A stretch of DNA of 64,000 nt from Trichosporon coremiiforme. Taxonomy: Eukaryota > Basidiomycota > Tremellomycetes > Trichosporonales > Trichosporonaceae. Positions 31,501 through 43,604 of the stretch are shown in pieces. The stretch spans positions 248,001-312,000 of the forward strand of contig BCJJ01000004.1 in the NCBI GenBank assembly GCA_039545355.1, read 5' to 3'. The notes below the pieces were generated by a model. The model ran no database searches, was not told the DNA's origin, and saw nothing but the letters and a program-made list of their open reading frames with translations. A program made the position numbers and the translations under genes. Numbering within the stretch: position 1 is the stretch's first letter; each line of letters begins with the position of its first letter.

Positions 31501-33800
31501 CTAATCAATCGGAACAGCCACGGGTACACCACGCCCCGCTGACCACATCGAGTTCCACAGTACGAAGAACACCAGAACGTGCTGACGTTAGCAAACTCTT
31601 CTGTTCGGAAAACATACCAATGATCCAGCATACATGATGAAGAGCGACCTTGCACGCTTGTTGCCGATGATGGCCCGCGTAAGGGCAAAGGTTGCGCGCT
31701 CCAGAGGGTTGAGAGCCTGGATCGCTCGCTGGGCCTCTCGTCCCTTGAAAGCCTCAAAGGGATTCAAGCTTTCGTCGTACTTGTCCTTGTACTTGCCGAT
31801 TTCGTCATCCCTACTCCGCAAAGCACCGTTCAGCATGGAAGCCGAAGACCCGGGCGTGTTATACCCGGATAGGGGCATGTGGGAGGAGCTGCCGGCGGTA
31901 TCGCGGTAGCTCTGCATGTATCGCACCTTCTCGTAGAGCTTGAGGTTATCGGCCTGCAGAGACTTGATCTCCGTACGCAGATCGGAGATCGTTTCAAACT
32001 GCCTGCGCAGCTCCTCCTCCAGCTCGGCGTTGCGCTGCCTGAAACGGTCACGCTGGGATGTAACGATAGGCAAAATGGAGGCATCGTTGTTCGGCGATGG
32101 CGACCCTGTCCGCTCAGCCTTGCCTCCAATGTCCAGGCCAGCAAGACCAGCTCCCTTGTCCGACTTCTCGTTCTCCTTGTTGACGGACATCAGGTCAGCC
32201 TCAAGGCGCTCGTTGAGCTGGCGCAAGCGGGCGATTTCATCCTGATCAGTCTGAGCAGACTCCTCGCTCTTGTTGAATTGCGTCGTCAGCTCATCGTGAG
32301 CTACTCGAAGCTTGGTTAGGTCCTCGAGGAGACGGCGGTTCTTGCTGACAAGCAGATTCTCAAGAGACTGGCCGAGCTTCTTGTTGGAAACATCGGCGTT
32401 CGGATCCGGCAGAGCGACCTCGTCATCGGCGTCGAGGTCGGCTCCAGAGAACTCGACATACTGATGTAAGCGATAAGCCAGAAGAGTGCCTACCTTCATG
32501 ATCTCCAGCTCGCGCTTGAGCTCATCGTAGTCGCTGTACTGCTTAACCTTTGCTCGGAGGTTCTCATTCTCGGTGGCCTGGGTGGCAATCTCACGGGCGG
32601 CATCGTCAACCCGTTTCTTCTCGCTCCTCTCCACGTCCACCTTGGCATCCTTAGCCGCCTCTAGAGCACGCAACAGGCGCGAGGCCTCAGCCTCGAGCTC
32701 TGCGATCTGGTCCTCCTGCTGCTTAACCCTGTTTCTGTTAGTTCCATTCAAGGCAAAGTAGCTTACTTCTCCGCCTGCTGCGAGCCGCTGCGGACGGTCT
32801 CGATTTCCGAACGCAGAATTTCCTGTCAGTCAGATACTGAGCTCCAGAAAGAGTGCCTCACGTTTCGACGCTCAATGGTAGCAACCCGCTCGTTGGCACG
32901 GTTGAGGTCAGCCACAACAAGATCGAGCTCGGCGAGCTTCGCAGTAACGTCCTGCTCTGGGGAGTCAGATTGGGGCTGGGTCATGGAAACCCACCTTGCC
33001 GCTGGCTAGCGTCGAGCAGCTTAGCCTGGGTGCTCTCGTTGGACGTGTGGAGGTCTCGGAGTTGGTCCTTGAGAGTCGTAACCTGACGCTGCAAGTCCTT
33101 CTCCCTTGACTGTTAGCACAGCCTGCTGTGATGGAGGCTTACCTGTCCTCGTAATTTCGCATCCGCTCATCGTACTCGGCATTCAGCTCGTTCTCCTTCT
33201 GGGTGACGCGCTCCTGGATCAGATCGTCCATCTTGGCTTCCAGCTGTTCGGCACGCTGCTCAGCCTTCTTTCGCTTCTCCTCTGCCGTGGAAGCCTCCGC
33301 GACCTGCTTCTTGAGATCGGCGTTCTCCTCCTTCAACCGAGCCATTTCCGCCTCCATCATCCGAGCCTCGGCAACCTTGACCGTCTGGTCTACAGCGGCA
33401 TCGAGGAGAGGATAAGGATCCGGCGCATCCGACAAGAGCTTGTACACGTTTAGGAATGACGTCTCCGACATCTTCGACCGGCGCGTAAGGTTGTCGATTT
33501 CGCCTTGATACGCCTTGAGTAGGACCTTGATGGCACTGAACTTCTCGGCGTTCTCTGGAAGCTTTTTGAACTCTGCGACTGTCAGCCAGCGCAACATATG
33601 CAGACTCACCTCTGGTCTGCTCAGCGAGCTTCTTCCTTCCGACCATGTTCTCCTTCTGGTTGTCCACGAGCTCAACAGCCGTCGCATCGAGCGACTTCTG
33701 CAGCTCGGACAGGTTGATCTCTGGGGAAGTTAGCAGCCACAGGGCGGTTCGTCGCACCCTTCCATGTTGACAATGCGGCGGAGAAGTTGGCGTCGGTCAT
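31501..33800 (-). CDS. COY1: Golgi coiled-coil membrane protein CASP (Coy1)
   Basis: Nine exons (minus): 33800-33758, 33720-33610, 33572-33143, 33104-32995, 32956-32862, 32822-32767, 32728-32494, 32460-31618, 31581-31501; 667 aa with all phases consistent. Introns are only 33-39 nt. The 33-nt intron 32461-32493 is in frame and stop-free, so it is easily mistaken for coding. The N-terminus MTDANFSAALSTWKEINLSE matches CASP starts. A long coiled coil fills most of the chain. The conserved end contains DESLNPFEAFKGREAQRAIQ, then LNPLERATFALTRAIIGNKR and a C-terminal membrane anchor (LFIMYAGSLHVLVFFVLW). CASP/Coy1 is a Golgi tethering golgin acting in retrograde traffic. Confidence 0.95.
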
Positions 33801-34081
33801 GTTGACTGCTGCCTCGTGGCCGTGCTACAGGCTGTTGGGACAGTCGAGACGAGGTGGAGTGTGTCTGTCGTGATGTGGGAGGTGGCGACCGATGCAACCG
33901 TGGACGTCCGCCGTAATGAGGCGTCTCCCTGAATCGCCACGTGACACACACGCGACCCACTCGCGACGCGTTTGTTGACAATCGGCTGTGACGTCCTCTC
34001 GAATCTCGATGTCTCCGTAACAATCGCGATCAGACCACCTTATCCTCTCTTTTTACCCCGACACCAGCGTCGTCGCTGGCA
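33801..34081. promoter_or_regulatory. Divergent promoter region COY1 / SFI1
   Basis: 281 bases between the divergent ATGs. No TATA box was recognised. Confidence 0.5.
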
Positions 34082-37000
34082 ATGCTGAGCCGACATGTGC
34101 AGGATCCGCACAACACGATCACGTCGCTCTCTGCCTCCTTCTCAGCGTCGCTGTCCTTATCCGAGGCCATCGATCTCGACATTGTCGACGAGATCATCAG
34201 CCGAGCTCGAGACGCCACCACATTTGCCCAGACACAACATGCATACAATCAAGTTCTCAAGGAACGGTAAGCCGGTTATCCGTGTGTATCTCTGATTCTT
34301 TCAGGGGCATCCGACCCAGTGACGACAAACTGTACTACCAGTTTATGCTCAAGCTGAGCATGGTTAGGGCAGCGACGTGGGGGGAGCGATGGGATGTCTG
34401 GCGTTCGATGCACGACGAGACGCGGGCTGCCGCCGTCTCTGCTGCGTCATCGACAAGCAAGCCGCGAAGCATGAACCCCCTGAAGTCCAGAGTCCCCTTC
34501 TTGGCGAGTGCAAGCTCCGATCTCGATGAAGGGTTCGCGGACGAGTCTGGAGCCGAGTCCGAGGCTGCCGTCCGCGAGTCGCCCCGCAAGAATCTCCGGA
34601 AAACTCTGGAGACATTCCGAGCCCAGTCTTTAGTCGGATACACGCCTTCTAACTCGGGGGAGGAGGACTCGCTTGATCTCGTTGGCCCGCCGATACGAAC
34701 CTCGACCCCGAGAAAGGCACGGAAGAGCTCTGGCTATCACGTATACGATGATTTCAGCAAGTTCTTGGATACCCGCCGGACGAGCTCACTGTCTCCGACT
34801 CCGCCCACATACGAAGAGTCTGTCACGTACAGCCCCATCAACCCAGATCGGACGTTGACCGCGACACCTAAAGCGACCGACGACGTGCGTTACATTCATC
34901 CTCGCGAGCTGAGAGACCTCGAATTCAAAGCCGACCAGTTCTTGCGACTGGGTCTCATGGGCCGATGCTTTAGCACCTGGTACCAGTCGGCAGACTGGAT
35001 CTGGAGCACGTCCAACAAGATCCAGGAGGTCCGTAACATGCTCCTCCTGCGACATCACCTACACAGGTGGCAGGAGGTCTTGGAAGTCAACCTCAGTCGA
35101 CCGGCCACGGCCGACGCTCATTATCAGATGTCCTCTGAGAAGAAGGTCATCGAGAAGTGGCTGAACAAGGCACGAGAACGCCGTCGCGACCGACGTCTGC
35201 AGAAAACGGAACAGGCTGTCACTCGAGCCATCGACCATGCCGCCTCTCAGGCAGCCTGGAAGTTATGGCGCGAGAAGCTGGTCAAGAAACGGACTAAGCG
35301 TTGGGAGAAGGATCTGAAGCGACGGGAAAAGCAAGCTCTTCAGCAGCTCCGCAAAACCGAGCTGGAGCGAACCTTCAATGTGAGCTGAGCCACAATTTCG
35401 ATCTGACATCCAGCGTTGGCACGATCGTACTCAGGAGCGGAAAGCCGATACCCACTTCGTCAAGACAACTCTCGATCGGGCATTCGGTGACTGGTTAGCC
35501 TTCGCGTTACGATCTCGAGACCTCAGCAACAAGGCTGCAATGTTCAGGAGACGTAGCGACGCTGCCATGACACGGGGCGCGATGACAAAGTGGCACAAGA
35601 CTACCTCCCTGATACCACTCGAGGAGGTGGCAGTGCGACAGGGGAAGAAGAGGATATTGAACAGTTACATGTCTCTGTGGGTCAAGCGGGCGGAGCAGGC
35701 ACGCCTTGCGGACGCTTTCAACAACCGGGCCGTTATGAGGACAGCCATGGCTCGCATGGGTAATGCTCTGCAGAAGCGCGTCTCAAGAGAGCAGATGGCC
35801 CACCGGATTGTCGAAGCGCGTGACCGCGAGCTCCTTTCCAAAACTGTTCGCCTTTGGAGTCTCGTCGGCCGGAGCAGCCTCTACGCACGCGTAACAGACT
35901 GTCGCCAGAAACGAGCCGTATTTGACAAGTGGCTAGGCAAGATGAATAGGGTACACGACCTCAACGGTGAGCAAGGATGTTATTTTCCGAGCTGACTTGT
36001 AGTGCGAGTTGCCGAGTTCAAGGCTGCTTCTGAACTGAGGCGGAAGTACACCGCTCTTTCTCGTTGGCGAGACGTTATCGGTTCAAAGCGGAATGCCGCC
36101 TTAAAGGCCGACCTCATGTACGAAATGAAGACCAAGCACGCCTTAGTCACCAAGTGGAAGCAAGCCCACGTTAAGCAGGCGGACAACGAGGCGACGGCCG
36201 ACAAGGCGCACGCCTTCTTCATTTTACGGGCCACGTTCAAGATCTGGAAGGGAGCGCGAACTCTCCGACAACAGCAGGCGTTCCTTGAGAAGCGCCGTCT
36301 CAACGATTTGAGGGCCTGGATGGACTGTAAGTTTAAGGCCTAGTTGTCACAACTGACAAAAGCTTGGAGAGATGCTACAATTCAGAGTCTGGAGGAGAAG
36401 GCCAAAGTAGAAGAGTTCCGGAAGGAGCAGGCCAAGGTGAGACATCTCGTTGGGTGGCACTGACCTTAGCGATGCCTCGCAAAGCGCCTCGATCAGTGGA
36501 CGCAGCGCGTGATTGCAATCAAGTCAGACGAGATCGTCGTCACAGAGCAGTACAATGCCAAGCTCTCTCGACGCGTGTTCGACCGATGGATTGGGGAGCT
36601 CAAGCGGACTAGGGACCTCGCTGCTCTGCTGGACAGCGCGCTCGATATCCGGTCAGAGGAGCAGCTGCGCGGAGCGTTCCGCGCGTGGCGCCAACGCGCC
36701 GCGTACGAACGTGATCTTCGACAGCGCTTTGAGTTTTTCACGAACGAACGCCGCCAGCGAGCTCTTTCTGAGGCGATGGACAAGTGGGTGGGCTTGAAGC
36801 GAGAGCGCGACCTACGGTCGGTCGAGGAGGAGGTCGCTCTGCGTCACGAGGACGCCCTTCTCTTCGCCGTTTACGACCGCTGGATTGCAAGGACAGCCTC
36901 CTTCGATGCCATCCGCTTCGACTGCCGACGCATGCGCCGGAACACGTTTGACCGCTGGCAGCGAGCTTTAGCTCGGATTAGGGAGGAGAAGAGGGCCGCC

Positions 37001-37653
37001 GCGGAACACGACACAAAGCTCAAGGGTGAGTTCAGAGGGACCGTTCTAGCTGACAAGAAAGAGGAGGCGTTTGGCCTTTGGAGAAAAGCCTACCTGGCCA
37101 AGGTGGTCAAGAAGCGGACGTAAGTAGCTTCGCGTCTTACATCATTGTGCTTCAGCTGACAAGCAGGCATCATCGGCGACGTCGAGGCACGAGTCCCGCC
37201 TTGATCGACGGCAGACGAGGTCACAGTCCGGCATTCGCCGAAGCTCGTCGCGGCAGCAGCCCGCTCTTCGGCGACGCCGCGCGCCCGCGACACAGTCTGC
37301 CTGCCGTCGGCGTGCAGCCCAGAACTCGGCTTGCGCCGGGTTCTCGCTCGTCACTGCCGGCCGGGAGCAGCAGCCGCTCGATCTTGCCTCGCCCTGGCCG
37401 TGTCGTGTCTGGGGCGTCTGGCAGCTCCAAGTCGGAGGAAGCTGGCTCAGTCGCGAGCGAGCCGGCCTACTCGCGTCTACGTGGGGAGCTCGTTGCTCGG
37501 AACCCCGGTCGCTCGCCCCGCGGACGTTCTGCAAGCGACGAAGACCCACAGGCGAAGCCTCGATCACGATCTGGGGACAGGCACAGAAAGGGTAATCTGG
37601 ATACGCCCATGAGCGAGCTGGTGCGTGCTCTGCGAGAGGCGAAGCGGAATTAG
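34082..37653 (+). CDS. SFI1: Spindle pole / centrosome protein Sfi1
   Basis: Seven exons: 34082-34266, 34305-35379, 35414-35966, 36003-36326, 36363-36436, 36470-37119, 37167-37653; 1115 aa. Residues ~270-950 hold many Sfi1 repeats spaced about 30 residues apart, each with a hydrophobic-aromatic core and a Trp near the end (AAWKLWREKLVKK, RAFGDWLAFALRSR, MSLWVKRAEQ, YTALSRWRDVIGSK, RVFDRWIGELKRTR, GAFRAWRQRAAYER). These helices bind centrin (Cdc31) and form the filament that licenses spindle-pole-body duplication. The C-terminal 170 residues are Arg/Ser-rich with HSPAF/SSPLF-type Ser-Pro sites, as expected for CDK control of Sfi1. For exon 6 a second in-frame acceptor (exon from 36485) would remove five residues. 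Divergent from COY1. Confidence 0.93.
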
Positions 37654-40600
37654 ACCTGAGTAGGTAGTAGCGCATGTTTTAATGCTAGTACCTGTTGTAT
37701 GTTATCTCCCTAATGCCGGCGACTGAGCATGCTCAAGCAACGATCTCCGGCAGTACGTGGGGGCGGTCGATCATCTCGTCACACCGCAGGTACGCGGCCG
37801 CGTGTGTTGCGATAGGGTGGGGACCGGGGTGCTATAGTGTCATGAATGGCCACCTATTGTCACGCGCATGCATTCAGTATCTAGGCTCTGAATGCTATTC
37901 TCCCTCGTAGAGTTATGACGAGTGGCGGGAGCAAGACGGAAGCCACGCCCGGCCTCAGTCGGCGGAATGCAAGCGAGGTGGCGGCTCCAACAAGGTGCGG
38001 GCTGGGGCGAGGTCAGCTGCCCATTGATCATCCCCACCCGTGAACTCACATAAAGGCCGCGCAGCCCACCGAATCATTCTTTTTTCCTCACAATCATCTC
38101 TCACACCATGGCGCACTCCCCATGAGTCACTGACCCGAACACAGTCCACAGTCCTTAGCGAGCTTGTGAAGTGTAAGTGAGCGCACGGCACTCGACACCC
38201 TTAGGTCTTCGACTGGCGGCGACGCTCGCGTTCGTTCGGTTCGGATTGGGCACCCTCCCCACCCGCAATGTATCACCCTCACCCGAGAATTGACAGTACG
38301 TTGAGACTTCGCCTCGGCATCGTTTCGGTTGCAATCAAGTAGAATACCCCGGAGAAGGAAGTCGTCGCAGAAGAGATTCGCCACCCAACCTTTGTGTTTC
38401 GTTTCGTCATCGACCCCACCCACCCCTTCGTAGATTCCGGACTTGCCCGATTCCCGTTCGCAAGGAGAGACAAGATGTGGAAGAAGAGTGCAAGATGTTT
38501 CGAGTTTGAGTTTCCGATAGCAGCACTGAGTAGCTTCAACACCGTCAGCAGCAGGACTCCGACATACGTGTGGCCTCTCGCCATCACGTCGGCACACCCC
38601 TCTCGGGTCGTGCGGCAAGACAGCTCGCCACCCTAGCGCCAGCGGGGCTGGCCTCTCGCAGCAAGACGACAAACGTGCGGCCTCTCGCTGTCACGTCGGC
38701 ACGCTCCTCTCGAGCAGTGCAGCAAGTGACGACATATGCGACTTTGGTCGCATCGGCACGCCCCTCTCGGGAGGTGCAAGCAAGAAATGATATGGGACAG
38801 GCCTCTCGCAGCAAGTGTCGCCTTCCCTTGGTTCTTTGTTGTAAGACGACATACGTGCAGCCTCTCGCTGTCGCGTCGGCACGCCCCTCTCGGGCAGTGC
38901 GGCAAGTGTCGGCATACGCGCCTGGTTCGCGTCGGCACACCCCTCTCGGGAAGTGCAGCAAGTGACGGCATACGTGCAGCCTCTCGCTGGCACGTCGGCA
39001 CGCCCCTCTCGGGCGGTGCGTCAAGATGCTTCATGAGTTAGACTGTTCTGAATGTTCGCCTCCCTAGCACACGACTGCAGGGCAGGCCTCTCGCAGCAAG
39101 AACGGCATACGTGCAACGTCTCGTTGTCACGTCGGCACACCCCTCTCGGGTCGTGCGGCAAGCGCTCGGCATACGCGACAGCAGTTGCGTCGGCACGCCC
39201 CTGCCGGGCAGTGCAGCAAGAGTGTGTATTACTGGTCTATTGTAAAGCAGCAAAGACTGCCTCTCGCATCAAGCGCCGAGCGCCCAACGACGCACGCACA
39301 ACGCACGCGGTACGCCCACCCCCGGCGCTCACGGCCTCAGTTGCCTCTTCATCCAAAATGGCAGATTCAGGGTCCACAGCTCTTCCCCCCACACACTCCA
39401 CTCGACTCCACACGCCGATCTCTCTTGAGCAAACTCACACGACGAGGCGACCCGACAAGTCAAGGACCAGGCTATCATCGGACGGCATCTGGTTCTCTGG
39501 CTCGACCCGACTTCCCGATGACTTTCGACAATCGACGGACGCTCGCGACGCTTTCGTCACGCAGTCGCTCGAGCTTAGGCCGCCGCAGACATAGCTGCTT
39601 GGCAGACACGCGACGCCCGCAGCACGGCGGTTAACCCCTCCTCCCACTGTAAGGTTGATGGAGGGATGGAGTCGGACCGTGACTCGCGCAGACACCCATC
39701 GAACCCAGCGAGGCTCGCTGAGAAGTCGCGCTTGTAGCTTTATGCATAGATATCGGCTCACATTTTCGCTGCTCTTCAATGACTGGTTCTTCTGTTGCAG
39801 AATGTGGGGAAGGAGCTGTCAGGCAGGGTGTGAGTTCGCGCCAGAAGGCAAAGAAGCAAGGACGCGGAGCCACGTAGATGTTCAGAGTGACCATCTCTAC
39901 CCGCCCCCATCTCCCCGCATGGTCTCTTCGTCTTGGCAAAGCCAAGCGAGGATGCACGTGCATCAAGGCGTTCATTCCCCACAACAATCCCCACAAACCC
40001 ACCCCCACGTCCCCACGACCGTCAATTGACGGGGCATGCCATCCCAATCACATCGCGGGAGTACGAAGGCGGGGCACAACCACCCCGCACATCGTGCTGT
40101 GGAGCAGAATGGCGAGTTGCTCCGCCCTCTTCTTGGCGAGTTCTCGACGTTATTCCCCAGGTGTGCGAAGAAAGTGGACCAGTACCGTGCCATGGAGAAT
40201 CCGATTCGGGACCGGGGACTCTGTCTCGTGACCGCAGTCAGTCGATCGTGACCATTTCGCTTATCTCTCCCTGCTGTTCGTGTTCTGGCTCTTGCAGTGC
40301 GGTGAAAGTCCAAGGCGGCCGGGGCTCGGTCATCGGGCAAGAGAGGACCCCAACCTGCCCAACACAATACGCGTGCATCGGGTCGGTCACGTCGCTTGCG
40401 CCGGCTAGAGCGTCGGAAAGTCTTCTACACTTTGGAGAACTCCGTCCTTGCTGGAGATTCCAGACAGGCACAACGCACTCTCAGCGCGCATTGCGGGGGA
40501 CGCGGAGGGGGCTATTCTGAGCCCTTCCCTCTCCCCCACAGTCCCACAGTTCAAGGACCGGGGATGAATCGGATTGTCTCTACGTCTCTGGTTTCTGCAC

Positions 40601-41083
40601 CTTTGTGCTGGGTGTGCTGGGTGTTACGGGTGATACGAGTGTCTTTCCAGCATTGCATTGGCGTGCGTGGTTCAGATCGCGATACACGCATAGAATTTAG
40701 CCTTACAGTGCACGACCGGCGTGTCCGCCGACTCTCCGACCCCAAATCACACCCAGATCCTGCCTGGAATGCCGTTTGCCCCGGACTCACACTGCACCAT
40801 ATGCACTGATGTTAGGCCAAGAAATCCTTGGGCGCTGTCTCGGTGTATTTTGTCGGCACGAGGCAAAGCGCCCACTGTGCACGGCTCGCGCGATAATGCC
40901 AAGAATCACGGGGCAAGACTCCGCAAAGGGTCCCCATGTCGCTCTCAAGGGTCCGGAATGGGGACGAACGCCCCCCCACCTTCCACCCTTTCGCAGAGAA
41001 AAGTCTGACGCATCACGAACTGCTAGAGCACAGGGGTCATGATAGTATACATGGTGTCAATGCTAGTGATATACAACTGGGTT
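37654..41083. other. 3.4-kb region without recognisable genes
   Basis: Between SFI1 and the LURP-one-like gene. It carries the ~60-nt minisatellite at 38570-39260. Frames on both strands overlap and are low in complexity. No intron-linked protein, RNA gene or transposon end was recognised in 39300-41080. Confidence 0.5.
38570..39260. repeat. Degenerate ~60-nt minisatellite
   Basis: A core reading GTCGGCACGCCCCTCTCGGG, then CAGTGCGGCAAG, recurs with a few changes at 38588, 38695, 38752, 38875, 38931, 38994, 39131 and 39190. Spacings are 56-63 bases or about twice that, so some cores are lost. Between cores lie recurring blocks GGCATACGTGCAGCCTCTCG and GGCCTCTCGCAGCAAG. The unit lacks stops in several frames, which explains five overlapping long frames here. 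Confidence 0.9.
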
Positions 41084-42044
41084 TTAGGCTTGGGCCATGC
41101 GGTCCAAGCAGAGCGATAGCGTCGCGATCAGGCCGAGGTCGACGCCGGCGGCGACCGTGATGAAGTACTGATTGTCAGCTCCTGATGCATAGCCTCCAAA
41201 GCTGCCCGGTTAGCAATACTCACAGTACTCGGGTCCTTGACAACCTCCTTTGGTCCGGCGACCGTGTGGCGGACCTCGGCGACAGAGGTGCCCGAGGGGT
41301 TGTTGTTGTCGTAGAGGATGAGGTCGGCACGGCCAGCGTGGAACTTGCCCCGGACGACGATGCGCGCGTCCTGCCCGCTGTTCGCGTCCTTGAACACGCA
41401 GCTCATCTTGTCCTTATCCGTTGGTGTGTGCCTCGCCTCGAACAGCAGACATCCCGAGGGGTCCACCGTCTCGTATGTCCGCTTCACAGACGTGCGCTTG
41501 TTCTTCACGCTGTACACCAGGTTGCCCTCGGGGTCCAGGATGTCTGTTGGTCAGCTTATCGGAAGGTACGGTGGCAGAGAGCTAAGCGCCTTCCCCGGTC
41601 TTAAGAAGCCAAGCGTGACTCACCTTTCTGGTTCACGAGCGAGGCCAGGTGCTCCTTCACGGTGAGAATGATCTTGCCGTGCGCGTCGCGCACGTCGCAT
41701 TGCCGCTTGTCGAACATGGTCGCCGAGCCCTTGAGCACGATGATCGTTTGGTCGTCCCTCACGAATGAAGGGAGCAGGTACACTGGCGTGGCGAGCGCGG
41801 CGACGCCCTTGCTCGCGGTACGCGTCGGCGAGCCAGCGCAGTCGGGCCACTCATGCTTGGGCGAGGAGGGAGGGGAGCCGGACGCCGTGGTGGAAGCCGA
41901 GGTGGTGGGAGTCAGCGGTGGACGCACGACGGGCGTGGTCGGTACGGTCGGCTGCGTGTGTGTCGCCGCTGGCTTGGCCATGATAGTGGCCTGGGTGGGA
42001 GACATCATGTGGAGAGCAGTCGGGGGAGTAGCGACGGCGGCCAT
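41084..42044 (-). CDS. LURP-one-related (tubby-like fold) protein
   Basis: Exons 42044-41624, 41543-41224 and 41167-41084 (minus); introns 80 and 56 nt; 274 aa. Residues 1-85 are a Thr/Pro/Ala-rich disordered lead. A LOR-type beta barrel follows: YLLPSFVRDDQTIIVLKGSA, DVRDAHGKIILTVKE, ILDPEGNLVYSVKNKRTSVK, CLLFEARHT and IVVRGKFHAGRADLILYDNN. The last exon supplies the buried C-terminal helix (YFITVAAGVDLGLIATLSLC). These proteins share the tubby/phospholipid-scramblase fold; most have no proven biochemical role. An upstream in-frame lead exists, but the ATG at 42044 is preferred as the first ATG after a pyrimidine-rich leader. Confidence 0.85.
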
Positions 42045-43604
42045 GGTACTCTGTGTACTCGACGAGTAGTACTCGGAGGAGAGTGAGGGGGTGTGTCGTT
42101 GTGGGTGACAGTAGTGAGTGGTGGACGAGTGCGAGGAAGGACGAAAGGAAGGGGACTGAGTTGGAGATAAGGACGCCGGCCACTTATGGGACAGTCGTTG
42201 TGTGCGCCTAGCAGGGGTTGGTTGTCGCACGTCTTGGGTGTGGTCTTGGCCGTGGCTGGGTTGGCTGGGCTGCATTTGGCTGGGTTCTCGCTAACTGCAT
42301 AGGGTTTGGGGTAAAACTCGCCGGCATGCCAATCCTAAGGCACCGTTCTTGGCTGGGGGCAGACTTAAGGAAACCTCACACGAGTCGCCCTATGGTCCAG
42401 CGACCTTCCTTGCACAACCCGCCCGCACGCCCGCAACCCGCACGCCGCACCTCCACCACAAGAACCACAGTACCAAAGCCCGCAACGCTGCCACAGCGCG
42501 GCAAGTCCAAAGTCGTCGGCAAACGGTTCTCAACGGTAACCAGCCACGGAGTCCATTCAGACCCCCCGCGCTTGACGTCATGTCCGATCTCTCGGAACCC
42601 TCGGCGCTTGCGCATTGGATGCTGCGGCAACTGTCGGCACAGCCGGCACTGCGGGCACTGCACCGGACGCGTCCAGCACGACCTCCGTACCTGTCCATGT
42701 TCCGTTCAACGCTGCATATCGTGCCCCGGTGTGCCCCAAGGAAGGGTTCCGGGGTGGGTCTAGAGGGAGGGTAGTGGCAGCCGCAAAGCAACGGCGGAGC
42801 TGGAGCTAGACAGGGAGCTAGCCAGAACCGGTCCCGACGCCCTCGAGCTTCTGCATGCAGTGGCGATCATGGCGAGGCGAAGGCGACGTGTTTCGAATTT
42901 TGCAGCCAGGATGTCCAATGGCCACTCGGAGCTTGCCGCTCAGTCATGTCCAGATCTGACCTTTCAGAGTCGCAGTCGTATTGTTGCACAACGGGTTAGC
43001 GGATCTGCCGGCGCATGCATGCAAGGCTGGCAAGGCCCCGAGGCGATGAACTCGCCGCAATGAGCAATGCGGCGATACTGCGTGATTTCGAACAATGGTC
43101 TTGGCATCGCACAGCAGTCTAGTTCAGCAGCGCCTTCACACACGGATCCAGCAGACGCAAGCAAGCTCCTATTAAGCTCCGCAACTCATTCACCAGGACC
43201 ATGATCTTGGGCAAGAGCTTGCCCGCGACTTGGCGGACAAGCCGCTGAGCAAGCTCACTTCTCAACCTATGCAGTGCGGGCTCAGCTTAACCTCGCCGCG
43301 CGGGCAACAGTTGGCCCACCTTCATGCATGGCCTGTCGTATTTTTAACCCTTTCGCCATCAACCAACGGTGACTGACAACTAGGTATCAACTGCACCGGC
43401 TTATGTAAAGTCATATGTCGAGTCATCGCCAATACGGGCCTCCACACTCATCATGACATCAACCAAAATAACTTGACATTCGCCGCCTTCCGAGCTTCCG
43501 TAGCTCGGCTGGTGCGAGGAAGCCTCAGGCAGCATCCTCCATCTTGCATCTTTGACCTTTCCGAGTCGAGAGTCTGAACTTTTTGCTCCATCGCCTCAGA
43601 AATC
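42045..43604. other. Intergenic between LURP-one-like and nitrilase genes
   Basis: 1.56 kb between divergent starts. Short frames only; no gene, RNA or repeat of note was recognised. 42300-42770 is GC-rich and looks partly like coding sequence in composition, but no splice-linked protein was found. Confidence 0.45.

Noticed and set aside
38570..39041. Overlapping frames in the minisatellite as a repeat protein
   Set aside because: Frames are open on both strands because the unit lacks stops. Copies carry indels that shift frame, and there is no signal peptide or fixed reading frame.
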